Assembly: GCF_017639855.1 (NCBI RefSeq)
Contig: NZ_CP072115.1
Coordinates: 620,001 to 684,000, forward strand
Length of the DNA: 64,000 nt
Reading direction: 5' to 3'
DNA from: Streptococcus sp. zg-86
Lineage (GTDB): Bacteria > Bacillota > Bacilli > Lactobacillales > Streptococcaceae
Shown: positions 41,916-50,750 of the stretch, in pieces
Layout of the letters: every line of letters begins with the position of its first letter
How positions within the stretch are numbered: position 1 is the stretch's first letter
Program-made: the position numbers and the translations under genes
Notes under the pieces: model-generated
What the model saw: the letters and a program-made list of their open reading frames with translations, nothing else
Databases searched by the model: none
Told to the model about the DNA's origin: nothing

Positions 41916-43040
41916 ATGGTCATGCCCTTTATTTCCGTATTTGTCGAAGAATTGGGAGCTCCGAAAAATCAGGTAGAATTTTATGCAGGTCTGGCAGTAT
42001 CAACAACAGCCTTGGCCTCAGCAATCATGTCTCCGATTTGGGGGAGTTTGGCTGACCGGTATGGGCGTAAACCAATGATGGTACGGGCTAGTGCCGTCAT
42101 GGTAATTAGCATGGGAGGTTTGGCCTTTATCAACAATGTGTTTTGGCTCATTCTCTTGCGAATACTAACAGGAATGTTTGCAGGATATGTGCCCAATTCA
42201 ACAGCCTTGATTGCCAGTCAAGTCCCTAAAGAAAAGACAGGTTACGCTCTTGGTACCTTGTCAACAGGTTTAGTGGCAGGAACCTTAATTGGTCCAATGC
42301 TCGGTGGTTTCCTAGCAGAAGTAGTCGGTATGCGCTTGGTTTTTCTGATTGTAGGGTTCTTACTCTTTCTCGTGACGATTGTGACCTATTTCTATATCAA
42401 GGAAGATTTTACACCGATTAAGGCAGGTGAGGAGATGAGCCTAGGTGAAGTCTTTCACCAGATTAGGGACAAGCAGATTGTGCTGAGCTTATTTGTCACC
42501 AGTATGATTATTCAAATGGCAGCCCAGTCGGTCGTGCCAATCTTGACACTTTACATTCGGTATTTGGGCCAAACGGAAAACCTATTATTTGTATCTGGGG
42601 TGATTATTTCGGTACTGGGAGTTTCTTCGATGGTCAGCTCACCGCAGCTTGGAAAATTGGGCGATAAGATTGGAAATCACCGTCTCTTGCTCATGGCTCT
42701 GCTATACAGTTTCATCATGAATTGGCTCAATGCCCATGCGACAACTCCCTTGCAATTAGGAATTTTCCGCTTTTTCTATGGTTTTGGAACAGGAGCACTT
42801 TTGCCGTCTGTCAATTCCTTGCTGGCGAAATTAACCCCAAAAGAAGGGATTTCACGGATTTTTTCTTTCAATCAAACTTTTATGTACATGGGTTCTGTTT
42901 TGGGACCAATGTTGGGGTCAGGTGTGGCAACGTATCTAGGCTATCGTTGGGTATTTTATGTGACCTGTAGCTTAGTGCTGGTCAATCTCATCTGGTCGCT
43001 CTATAGTTTTAGAAATTACTTGAAAGTCAGGGAAATTTAG
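41916..43040 (+). CDS. pmrA: PmrA-like MFS multidrug exporter, 5' end frameshifted
   Basis: A major-facilitator exporter with 12 helices, matching PmrA of S. pneumoniae in order and wording (GVFAGYVP-like block, SQVPKEKTGYALGTLSTGLVAGTL, and the end YLKVREI); PmrA exports fluoroquinolones weakly. The reported start, ATG 41916, removes most of the first helix. The coding frame is open back to 41823 and includes WKQNLKIAWVGNFFVG, but it has no ATG, GTG or TTG. The natural start ATG 41830, overlapping the coaE stop, is out of frame and hits TAA after four codons. One extra T in the run at 41839-41842 would join them. The gene may be impaired or use a rare start. Confidence 0.85.
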   Translation: MVMPFISVFVEELGAPKNQVEFYAGLAVSTTALASAIMSPIWGSLADRYGRKPMMVRASAVMVISMGGLAFINNVFWLILLRILTGMFAGYVPNSTALIASQVPKEKTGYALGTLSTGLVAGTLIGPMLGGFLAEVVGMRLVFLIVGFLLFLVTIVTYFYIKEDFTPIKAGEEMSLGEVFHQIRDKQIVLSLFVTSMIIQMAAQSVVPILTLYIRYLGQTENLLFVSGVIISVLGVSSMVSSPQLGKLGDKIGNHRLLLMALLYSFIMNWLNAHATTPLQLGIFRFFYGFGTGALLPSVNSLLAKLTPKEGISRIFSFNQTFMYMGSVLGPMLGSGVATYLGYRWVFYVTCSLVLVNLIWSLYSFRNYLKVREI

Positions 43041-43189
43041 TGAGAATTAAAATCAATTTACAATGTTCAGAATGTGGTAGTAAAAATTATTTGACCAGTA
43101 AAAATAGCAAGACCCATCCACAAAAGATTGAAGTCCTAAAATACTGTCCTAAAGAGAGAAAAGTGACACTACATGTTGAAACCAAGTAG
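43040..43189 (+). CDS. rpmG: 50S ribosomal protein L33
   Basis: A 49-residue ribosomal protein of the 50S subunit. GTG 43040 overlaps the last base of the pmrA stop. The sequence contains LQCSECGSKNYLTSKNSK and LKYCPKERKVTLHVETK, matching streptococcal L33. Three of the four zinc cysteines are present; the fourth is Glu (CPKER), as I remember for other streptococcal L33 copies. CAGGGAAA precedes the start. Confidence 0.92.
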   Translation: MRIKINLQCSECGSKNYLTSKNSKTHPQKIEVLKYCPKERKVTLHVETK

Positions 43190-43204
43190 ATTTTGTGGTA
43201 TACT
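43176..43204 (+). promoter_or_regulatory. secG promoter within the end of rpmG
   Basis: TTGAAA at 43176-43181 and TATACT at 43199-43204, spacer 17, with an extended TGG. The -35 lies inside the last codons of rpmG. Confidence 0.75.
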
Positions 43205-43234
43205 GTTGGGAGTTATTAAAGAAAGAGAACAATT

Positions 43235-43468
43235 ATGTATAACGTTTTATTAACCATTCTTTTAATTTTATCTGCTATTATTATTATCGCTATTTTTATG
43301 CAACCAGCTAAAAATCAATCAAGTAATGTATTTGATGCGAGTTCAGGAGCTCTCTTTGAACGGACAAAGGCGCGTGGTTTTGAGGCTGTTATGCAGCGAT
43401 TAACCGCTATTCTCGTCTTTTGCTGGATGTTGATTGCGCTGGCCTTGGTAATTATTTCAAGTAAGTAA
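43235..43468 (+). CDS. secG: Preprotein translocase subunit SecG
   Basis: A 77-residue membrane protein of the SecYEG channel with two helices (about 1-22 and 55-75) and the linker FDASSGALFERTKARGFE, typical of SecG in lactic acid bacteria. It follows rpmG and precedes rnr and smpB, the usual secG-rnr-smpB order in Firmicutes. Confidence 0.93.
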   Translation: MYNVLLTILLILSAIIIIAIFMQPAKNQSSNVFDASSGALFERTKARGFEAVMQRLTAILVFCWMLIALALVIISSK

Positions 43469-43470
43469 AA

Positions 43471-43500
43471 AGACTGGGACTTGTTCTTAGTCTCTTTTTT
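43471..43500 (+). terminator. Weak terminator after secG
   Basis: AGACT (43471-43475) and AGTCT (43489-43493) followed by CTTTTTT. The stem is only 5 bp. Beyond it, AATACTCTATAAAAAATCAAAATG near 43563 resembles the BOX-like end of the modular repeats. Confidence 0.45.
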
Positions 43501-43675
43501 ATCATGTGCTAGAATCAGGTTGTTTTCATTTATTAGGTCATTAACGCGTCCTGCCTAATGCTAATACTCTATAAAAAATCAAAATGAAACGACAATAGTC
43601 CAGCAGAGAGAAACAATCAGAAGAAGAGTTGCTACCTGCCACTAGGTGCACATATAAACCAATGAAAAGAGAAAA

Positions 43676-46009
43676 ATGAAAAAAGAAATTATTGCCTATA
43701 TTGAAGCAGTAGGTCCTGTCACTATGGACCAGCTGGCAGACCATTTTCAAGCGCGGTCTGCTAAAGAGTTTACGAATTTGATCAAGCAGGTATCCCAGAT
43801 GGAGGGACACCGACAATTGAGTTTTGATGATCACGGTCGAATTGCCCTACCAGAAAAGAAGAAAAAAAATCGTGTAACCCTGACAGGTATCTTTCGGGCC
43901 AACAAAAACGGTTTTGGCTTTGTCACCGTTGATGAAGCAGAAGATGATCTTTTTGTCAGCCGAAATGATGTCAACTATGCTATTGAAGGAGACAGGGTTG
44001 AAGTTGCGATTAAGAAGGTCGCAGACCGTCTCAAGGGGACGGTAGCAGAGGCAGAAGTCATTGATATCTTAGAGCATAGTCTAAAGACAGCTGTTGGGCA
44101 GCTTGTCTTTGATGAGGATAAAAAAGAATTTGCAGGCTATATCAAGTCCAAAAATCAAAAAATCAGCCAGCCGATTTATCTGAAAAAATCAGCCTTGGTC
44201 TTGGACGGCACAGAGATTGTCAAGGTCGATATTGAGCAATACCCCAACAAGAAACGGGATTATTTTGTAGCGACGATTCGAGACGTCATCGGACACAAGG
44301 ATGATGTCGGTATTGATGTCTTAGAGGTGCTAGAGTCCATGGACATCCTATCCGAATTTCCCGATGAGGTATTGGCAGAAGCCAATCAAATTCCAGACCA
44401 GCCTACTGAAAAAGACTATGAAGGTCGCTTGGATTTGCGTAAGGAGATTATCTTTACTATTGACGGAGCAGATGCAAAAGATTTGGATGATGCGGTGCAT
44501 ATCAAGCAACTCAAAAATGGCAATCTGGAGCTGGGAGTCCATATCGCAGATGTTTCTCACTATGTGACAGAAGGATCTGCCTTAGACAAAGAAGCTCTTA
44601 ATCGTGGAACCTCAGTCTACGTCACAGATCGCGTGGTGCCCATGCTACCTGAACGCTTGTCAAATGGTATTTGCTCCCTAAATCCTAATGTGGATCGCCT
44701 AACCCAGTCTGCTATCATGGAAATTAACCGTAAGGGGCGTGTGGTGAAGCACTGGATTGGTCAAACGGTCATCAACACCACCTATCGGATGACATATGCA
44801 GATGTTAATCGGATGATTGCGGGAGATAAAGCCAAACAGGAAGAATTTTCAAAAATCGTCCCAAGTGTTGAGAAAATGGTTCTGCTTCATGAAACGTTAG
44901 AAGCCATGCGGATCAAGCGTGGAGCGCTTAATTTTGATACTAGTGAAGCGAAGATTATTGTCAATAAAGAGGGTCTGCCAGTTGATATCCAATTGCGCCA
45001 GCGTGGCATTGCAGAGCGAATGATTGAGTCCTTTATGCTGGTCGCAAATGAAACGGTCGCAGAGCATTTTAGCCAGTTAGAACTGCCTTTTATCTATCGG
45101 ATTCATGAGGAGCCAAAGACCGATAAATTACAGAAATTCATCGACTATGCGAGTAGTTTTGGTCTTGGTATTGCAGGAACAGCTAGTTCCATTACTTCAG
45201 ATGCCTTGCAAGACCTCATGGCGCGTGTGGCCGAGGAGCCTTATGCAGATGTTCTCAATATGATGCTTCTTCGTTCCATGCAACAGGCTCGGTATTCAGA
45301 GCATAATCATGGCCACTATGGACTAGGTGCGGATTACTATACGCATTTTACCAGTCCGATCCGGCGCTATCCTGATTTGTTGGTGCATCGGATGGTGCGA
45401 CAATATAGCACAGTGACACCTGAAGTGGTAGCGCATTTTGAAGCAGAAATTCCTGCCATTGCCAAACAAACTTCTAGCTTGGAGCGCCGGGCGATCGAGG
45501 CAGAGCGTGAAGTAGAAGCCATGAAAAAAGCAGAATACATGCAGGAATTTGTCGGGCAAGAATTCGACGGTGTAGTGTCTAGTATTGTCAAGTTTGGTCT
45601 TTTTGTGGAATTACCAAATACCGTTGAGGGCTTGATTCACATTCAACATCTACCTGAATTTTACCACTACAATGAACGAACCTTGACGCTCAAAGGAGAA
45701 AAATCAGGACGTACTTTCCGAGTTGGCCAAAGCATTCGCATCCAATTGACACGGGCAGATAAGCTAACTGGTGAAATTGATTTTGCTCATGTACCGTCTG
45801 ATATGGATCAAATCGAGCCACCCCTAAAGGCAGTTCGCAAAAGCAAGAGCCATGCCAATCGTGATCGTTCAGACCGAACTGGTCGTGGAAAGGGTAAGGG
45901 ACATAGGCAAGAGGATGTAATTCATCGTTCCAGCAAAAAAGGGAAAGAGAAGAAAAAGAAGCCATTTTATAAGGAAGTGGCCAAAGGAAAACGCAAAAAA
46001 AGGAGATAG
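43676..46009 (+). CDS. rnr: Ribonuclease R
   Basis: A 777-residue 3'-5' exoribonuclease that degrades structured RNA, including defective mRNA and rRNA. An N-terminal winged helix (MKKEIIAYIEAVGPVTMDQLADH) is followed by two cold-shock domains (GIFRANKNGFGFVTVD), the RNB catalytic domain (FTIDGADAKDLDDAVHI with the metal-binding aspartates) and an S1 domain (VVSSIVKFGLFVEL). A basic Lys/Arg tail ends the protein. smpB follows after 2 bp, matching their joint role in trans-translation. Confidence 0.98.
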   Translation: MKKEIIAYIEAVGPVTMDQLADHFQARSAKEFTNLIKQVSQMEGHRQLSFDDHGRIALPEKKKKNRVTLTGIFRANKNGFGFVTVDEAEDDLFVSRNDVNYAIEGDRVEVAIKKVADRLKGTVAEAEVIDILEHSLKTAVGQLVFDEDKKEFAGYIKSKNQKISQPIYLKKSALVLDGTEIVKVDIEQYPNKKRDYFVATIRDVIGHKDDVGIDVLEVLESMDILSEFPDEVLAEANQIPDQPTEKDYEGRLDLRKEIIFTIDGADAKDLDDAVHIKQLKNGNLELGVHIADVSHYVTEGSALDKEALNRGTSVYVTDRVVPMLPERLSNGICSLNPNVDRLTQSAIMEINRKGRVVKHWIGQTVINTTYRMTYADVNRMIAGDKAKQEEFSKIVPSVEKMVLLHETLEAMRIKRGALNFDTSEAKIIVNKEGLPVDIQLRQRGIAERMIESFMLVANETVAEHFSQLELPFIYRIHEEPKTDKLQKFIDYASSFGLGIAGTASSITSDALQDLMARVAEEPYADVLNMMLLRSMQQARYSEHNHGHYGLGADYYTHFTSPIRRYPDLLVHRMVRQYSTVTPEVVAHFEAEIPAIAKQTSSLERRAIEAEREVEAMKKAEYMQEFVGQEFDGVVSSIVKFGLFVELPNTVEGLIHIQHLPEFYHYNERTLTLKGEKSGRTFRVGQSIRIQLTRADKLTGEIDFAHVPSDMDQIEPPLKAVRKSKSHANRDRSDRTGRGKGKGHRQEDVIHRSSKKGKEKKKKPFYKEVAKGKRKKRR

Positions 46010-46011
46010 AG

Positions 46012-46479
46012 ATGGCAAAGGGTGAAGGAAAGGTCTTAGCGCAGAACAAGAAAGCCCGGCATGATTATACGATTGTCGATACCATTGAAGCAGGTCTTGT
46101 CTTGACTGGTACAGAAATCAAATCAATCCGTGCAGGACGGATCAATCTGAAAGATGGCTTTGCCCAGATTCGTAAAGGCGAAGCCTGGCTCAATAATGTT
46201 CATATTGCCCCCTATGATGAGGGAAATATCTGGAACCAAGATCCGACGCGCACACGTAAGTTACTCCTGCGCAAAAAGCAAATTGCCAGCCTAGAACATG
46301 AGGTAAAGGGGACAGGTATGACCCTTGTTCCCCTTAAGGTCTATCTGAAAGATGGCTTTGCCAAGGTGTTGATTGGGCTTGCCAAAGGAAAACACGATTA
46401 TGACAAACGTGAATCGATCAAGCGCCGTGAACAAAACCGCGACATTGCTCGCACGATGAAAGCAATCAATGCCAGATAG
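46012..46479 (+). CDS. smpB: SsrA-binding protein SmpB
   Basis: A 155-residue partner of tmRNA for rescue of stalled ribosomes. VLAQNKKARHDYTIVDTIEAG at the start, GTEIKSIRAGRINLKDGF and the C-terminal helix KRREQNRDIARTMK are family signatures. It lies 2 bp after rnr, with the ribosome site AGGAGATAGAG overlapping the rnr stop. The tmRNA gene itself is not in this window. Confidence 0.98.
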   Translation: MAKGEGKVLAQNKKARHDYTIVDTIEAGLVLTGTEIKSIRAGRINLKDGFAQIRKGEAWLNNVHIAPYDEGNIWNQDPTRTRKLLLRKKQIASLEHEVKGTGMTLVPLKVYLKDGFAKVLIGLAKGKHDYDKRESIKRREQNRDIARTMKAINAR

Positions 46480-46524
46480 TTGTTCTGTTAGGTGCTTTCA
46501 TTCAGAATGAAAAAGGAGATTTCG

Positions 46525-47385
46525 ATGCAAGAGTTAGTAGCCTATAAACGGATGCCCATATGGACCAAGGAAACCGTTCCGACGGAGATTACCCATAAGC
46601 ACAATACAAAAGTGGGTACTTGGGGCAAAATCAAGGTCGTAACGGGCGAAATCAAGTATGAAGCCATTTCAGACGAAAATGAGATTACTGCTATCCATCA
46701 TTACCGAGCGACTGATGACATTCCCATGGTAGAACCGCAGGCTTGGCACCGTGTGACGTTGCTGGCAGATGATACTAGCTTTTTTGTCGAGTTTTTCTGT
46801 CAACCAGAGGATTATTTTGCCAAGAAATACGGCTTTACCCGTACGCATTCGGAAGTCATTGCAGCCTTAGAGACCATTACTGAGCCATGCAAGGTCCTAG
46901 ACTTAGGCTGTGGTCAAGGCAGAAATGCCCTTTATTTGGCTCAAAAAGGATTTGAGGTGACAGCTGTCGATCATCACCTGCCAAGTCTGGAGACCCTTTT
47001 GACAGTAATGGAAGCGGAAGATTTAGAGCTACAAGTTGGTCAGTACGATATTCATCAGGCACATCTTGAGCAATCCTATGATTGGATTATTTCAACTGTT
47101 GTCTTGATGTTTTTAGAGCGGGAGCGCATTCCAGCTATTATTGAAAATATGCAGAAGCATACCAATAGCGGTGGGTATAATCTGATTGTTGCGGCTATGA
47201 GTACGGATGACGCACCATGTCCGATGCCCTTTTCCTTCACATTTGCTCAGAATGAGTTGAAGGATTATTACAAGGATTGGAAATTAATCAAATACAATGA
47301 GGATTTTGGTCAGCTTCATCGTCGAGATGAAAATGGCAATTTCTTACGTTTTCGCTTTGCGACCATGTTAGCGCAGAAACCATAA
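46525..47385 (+). CDS. tehB: SAM-dependent methyltransferase TehB
   Basis: A 286-residue protein with an N-terminal beta-rich TehB extension (LVAYKRMPIWTKETVP) and a Rossmann methyltransferase domain, SAM motif VLDLGCGQGRNALYLA at about 123-138. TehB gives tellurite resistance in Gram-negatives; its natural substrate in streptococci is not known. ATG 46525 follows AAAAAGGAG. It is placed after smpB as in other streptococci. Confidence 0.9.
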   Translation: MQELVAYKRMPIWTKETVPTEITHKHNTKVGTWGKIKVVTGEIKYEAISDENEITAIHHYRATDDIPMVEPQAWHRVTLLADDTSFFVEFFCQPEDYFAKKYGFTRTHSEVIAALETITEPCKVLDLGCGQGRNALYLAQKGFEVTAVDHHLPSLETLLTVMEAEDLELQVGQYDIHQAHLEQSYDWIISTVVLMFLERERIPAIIENMQKHTNSGGYNLIVAAMSTDDAPCPMPFSFTFAQNELKDYYKDWKLIKYNEDFGQLHRRDENGNFLRFRFATMLAQKP

Positions 47386-47398
47386 GGAACTGGAAGGG

Positions 47399-47455
47399 GG
47401 AGGAATCAATTTCTGTGAAAGCAGGATTTAATTTTCCTCCTATTCTTCTTTTTTG
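47399..47455 (+). terminator. tehB terminator
   Basis: GGAGGAA at 47399-47405 pairs with TTCCTCC at 47434-47440, then TATTCTTCTTTTTT. The loop is long (28 nt). Confidence 0.55.
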
Positions 47456-47465
47456 GAACAAATTG

Positions 47466-47518
47466 TTTACAGGTGTAGTCGAAAAAGGTATACTAGTTAT
47501 ATAGAAACTACATTTGTA
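47466..47518 (+). promoter_or_regulatory. copA promoter with two cop boxes
   Basis: TACAGGTGTA at 47468-47477 and TACATTTGTA at 47509-47518 both fit the CopY operator TACANNTGTA. The first overlaps the -35 TTTACA (47466-47471); the -10 is TATACT at 47489-47494, spacer 17. The second lies just downstream of the start site. CopY repression relieved by copper is the expected control. Confidence 0.85.
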
Positions 47519-47537
47519 GACAAAGAAAGGAGATTGG

Positions 47538-49988
47538 ATGAAGAAAACCTATGCTGTAAAAGGAATGACGTGCGCATCTTGTGCTATGACGGTTGAAAAG
47601 ACGCTCCAGTCCTTAGCGGGTGTGAAAGAAGTGAGTGTCAATCTGGCGACTGAGCAAGCAAGTATTGGTTACGAAGAAGAAATCATAACAGAAAAAGAGC
47701 TGATAGCAGCGGTGATAGGAGCTGGCTATCAATTGATTTCTCATGCCAAAGAGGAAATCTATCAGATTAAGGGAATGAGCTGTGCTTCCTGTGCTATGGC
47801 AGTCGAACGGAGTGTCGGACAACTTAGTGGAGTTGAAGAAGCTGCGGTTAATTTGGCAACAGAAAGCCTCACTATTCGCTACGATACGAGTCTTCAGTTT
47901 CCTTCAAGCATTCAAGAAGCGGTAAAGAAAGCGGGCTACGAAGCGTTATTAGCTGAGACAAGTCAGCAGCTAGACAGGGGGGTGGAGCAGGCAGAGCAAG
48001 CAAAGAAATTATGGCAACGATTCATCTGGTCAGCGATTTTTGCCCTTCCCTTAGTGTATCTTGCTATGGCTCCGATGCTTCCATTTGGAAAAGCATTGGT
48101 ACCAGACATCTTTCACAAGGCTCCAGTAGCTGCCCTCGTTCAACTCATCTTGGTCTTACCAATCGTGTATGTTGGACGTAGCTTTTACCAAAGGGGTCTC
48201 AAAACCTTGCTGAAAGGGCATCCGAATATGGACTCCTTGATTGCGATTGGCACAGGGGCTGCCTTACTGCAAGGTCTAGTCATGACAGCTCTTTTGTGGC
48301 TGGGTAAGGTAGAGGTTGGGCATGGCGAGCATGCCGAATTATACCTTGAATCCGTTGCAGTTATTCTCGCCTTGATTACGCTTGGTAAGTATTTAGAGAC
48401 GGTATCAAAAAGTCGGACCTCGGAAGCCATTCAGCATTTGCTGTCCTTAACCCCTCCAACTGCCCGTGTTCTTCGAAATGGGGAGGAATTAGAACTTCCA
48501 CTTGAGCTGGTCATGGTAGGAGAGCAATTGTTGGTTCGACCAGGCGAAAAAATCCCTGTTGATGGAGAAATTAATGAGGGACAATCCACAGTAGATGAAG
48601 CCATGCTAACAGGAGAAAGCCTGCCTGTGTCAAAAACAGTTGGAGATAGCGTATTTGGCGGTTCAATCAATAAAAACGGAGCTTTTAAAATGACAGCTAC
48701 CAAAGTTGGAAAGGATACGGCTCTTGCACAGATTATTCGCCTGGTAGAAGAAGCACAAGGGTCAAAGGCACCTATTGCTCGATTAGCCGATCAGGTGGCA
48801 GCCGTCTTTGTTCCTATTGTCATGATTTTGGCTTTGGGAGCAGGTCTATTTTGGTTAATAGCTGGAGAGTCAGTAACCTTTTCCTTGTCGATTGTCATTG
48901 CGGTACTCATCATTGCCTGTCCTTGCGCTTTGGGACTTGCTACGCCAACGGCTATCATGGTTGGTACAGGAAAGGGTGCAGAGCAAGGTATGTTAATCAA
49001 GTCAGGTGAAGTGCTAGAACGTGCGCAAAAGCTAGATACGATTCTGTTAGATAAGACGGGAACCGTAACAGAAGGTCATCCACAAGTAACGGACATCCTG
49101 ACTTATCAAGGCAAGTCTGAGGAGGAAATCTTGCTACTAGCAGCTAGTATGGAGTATTACTCAGAACACCCCTTGGGGGAGGCGATTTTGTCTTTTGCTA
49201 AGGAAAAAGGATTAGCTTTGCAGAGCGTCGATGCTTTTCAATCTGTTTCTGGAAAAGGAATTATAGGGATAATCAATGGACAAGAAATCCTTCTAGGGAA
49301 TCTTTCTTTCATGGCTGAACAGGATGTTGCTATTGAACAGGCAGCATCCGACAGCCTCCTTCTTTCTCAAAATGGGAAAACACCAGTCTTGTTAGCGTTG
49401 GATAAGCAGTTGGTAGCCGTGATTGGTATGGCAGACAAGATGAAGCAAACAAGTTCACAGGCGGTGAAACACTTGCAGCAGATGGGGCTAGAAGTTGTCA
49501 TGCTAACTGGAGATACACCAGAAACGGCTGAAGCGATTGCAGCGCAAGCGGGCATTCAAACAGTTATCAGTCAGGTTCTGCCAGAAGATAAGGCAGCTGT
49601 TGTCAAAGAATGGCAAGAAAAAGGGAAAGTGGTTGCCATGGTTGGAGATGGAATTAATGATGCCCCAGCCCTTGCTCAAGCAGATGTCGGTATTGCCATT
49701 GGTTCTGGAACTGATGTGGCCATTGAATCAGCTGATATTGTTTTGGTGCGCAGCGATTTGGTGGATGTCGCTCGGACGATTCAGCTGAGTCAGGCAACCC
49801 TGCGTATCATCAAGCAAAATCTTTTTTGGGCCTTTGCCTATAATGTCATTGGGATTCCAGTTGCTATGGGGGTATTGCATCTCTTTGGAGGTCCCTTGCT
49901 GAACCCCATGCTAGCTGGAGCAGCCATGTCCCTCAGCTCGGTATCGGTCTTAACAAATGCCTTACGCTTGAAGAAAACTCGCCTGTAA
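47538..49988 (+). CDS. copA: Copper-exporting P1B-type ATPase, two metal-binding domains
   Basis: An 816-residue copper pump. Two N-terminal heavy-metal domains have GMTCASC (Cys12, Cys15) and GMSCASC (Cys82, Cys85). The membrane metal site is CPC (461-463), the phosphorylation Asp505 lies in DKTGT, and GDGINDAPAL is present. AAAGGAG precedes the start. No copY or copZ gene is adjacent, although the operator pair upstream indicates CopY control; in S. pneumoniae the genes are clustered. Two HMA domains rather than one may be a lineage feature. The next gene is tpx. Confidence 0.95.
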   Translation: MKKTYAVKGMTCASCAMTVEKTLQSLAGVKEVSVNLATEQASIGYEEEIITEKELIAAVIGAGYQLISHAKEEIYQIKGMSCASCAMAVERSVGQLSGVEEAAVNLATESLTIRYDTSLQFPSSIQEAVKKAGYEALLAETSQQLDRGVEQAEQAKKLWQRFIWSAIFALPLVYLAMAPMLPFGKALVPDIFHKAPVAALVQLILVLPIVYVGRSFYQRGLKTLLKGHPNMDSLIAIGTGAALLQGLVMTALLWLGKVEVGHGEHAELYLESVAVILALITLGKYLETVSKSRTSEAIQHLLSLTPPTARVLRNGEELELPLELVMVGEQLLVRPGEKIPVDGEINEGQSTVDEAMLTGESLPVSKTVGDSVFGGSINKNGAFKMTATKVGKDTALAQIIRLVEEAQGSKAPIARLADQVAAVFVPIVMILALGAGLFWLIAGESVTFSLSIVIAVLIIACPCALGLATPTAIMVGTGKGAEQGMLIKSGEVLERAQKLDTILLDKTGTVTEGHPQVTDILTYQGKSEEEILLLAASMEYYSEHPLGEAILSFAKEKGLALQSVDAFQSVSGKGIIGIINGQEILLGNLSFMAEQDVAIEQAASDSLLLSQNGKTPVLLALDKQLVAVIGMADKMKQTSSQAVKHLQQMGLEVVMLTGDTPETAEAIAAQAGIQTVISQVLPEDKAAVVKEWQEKGKVVAMVGDGINDAPALAQADVGIAIGSGTDVAIESADIVLVRSDLVDVARTIQLSQATLRIIKQNLFWAFAYNVIGIPVAMGVLHLFGGPLLNPMLAGAAMSLSSVSVLTNALRLKKTRL

Positions 49989-50099
49989 TAGGTAAAGTAA
50001 TGGATTCTTGGAAAAAAAGAATGGGAAATGAGAAACAAAATACTAGCATTTTTGAGTCAAAACGCTTACAATAGAGGTAGTAGAGAAAAGGAGCCTATT

Positions 50100-50591
50100 A
50101 TGACAACATTTATCGGAAAACCAGTTACTCTTGTCGGACCTCAATTACGTGTAGGCGACAAAGCCCCTGATTTTGTCCTTATGGCAAATGATTTGACCTT
50201 GAAGAGCCTCAATGATTTTGGCAAAAAGTGCAAGATCATTAGTGTCGTTCCGTCGATTGATACAGGAATTTGTGATGCGCAAACACGTCGCTTTAATGAA
50301 GAGCTTGCAGGGACAGACAATTTAGTTGTCATTACTGTTTCAGCTGACTTACCGTTTGCACAGGCTCGTTGGTGTGGAGCAGCAGGCCTTGATGGAGTCA
50401 TTACCCTATCAGACTACTATGACCATGCTTTTGGAAAGGCCTACGGTTTGTTAATGCGTGAGTGGAATTTACTAGCGCGTGCCGTCTTTGTCCTCAATGA
50501 AAATAATGAGATTGTCTATGTGGAATATTTGGACAATGTAAATGAACATCCAGATTATGATGCAGCTTTAGCAGTCGCTAAGAATCTGTAA
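50100..50591 (+). CDS. tpx: Thiol peroxidase
   Basis: A 163-residue atypical two-cysteine peroxiredoxin that reduces hydrogen peroxide and alkyl peroxides. The peroxidatic Cys58 lies in SIDTGICDAQTRRF and the resolving Cys92 in ARWCGAAGLDGV. ATG 50100 follows AAAAGGAG; an earlier ATG at 50028 has no ribosome site. A TACAAT -10 lies at about 50067. It is monocistronic with its own terminator. Confidence 0.97.
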   Translation: MTTFIGKPVTLVGPQLRVGDKAPDFVLMANDLTLKSLNDFGKKCKIISVVPSIDTGICDAQTRRFNEELAGTDNLVVITVSADLPFAQARWCGAAGLDGVITLSDYYDHAFGKAYGLLMREWNLLARAVFVLNENNEIVYVEYLDNVNEHPDYDAALAVAKNL

Positions 50592-50598
50592 CAATCTT

Positions 50599-50628
50599 AA
50601 AACGGGTAAGAAATTCTTGCTCGTTTTT
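50599..50628 (+). terminator. tpx terminator
   Basis: AAAACGGGTAAGAA and TTCTTGCTCGTTTT pair throughout with two G-U pairs, followed by a T. Confidence 0.8.
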
Positions 50629-50750
50629 GCTTGCTCGTTTGTCAGTTGGAAAACAAAGGATTTGTACTTGCCATGTCGGATTGTTTCATAAGGGGAATAC
50701 TCGATATGAAAGCGAAAACATGGTATAATAGGGAAAGAAAAGAGGTAGAT

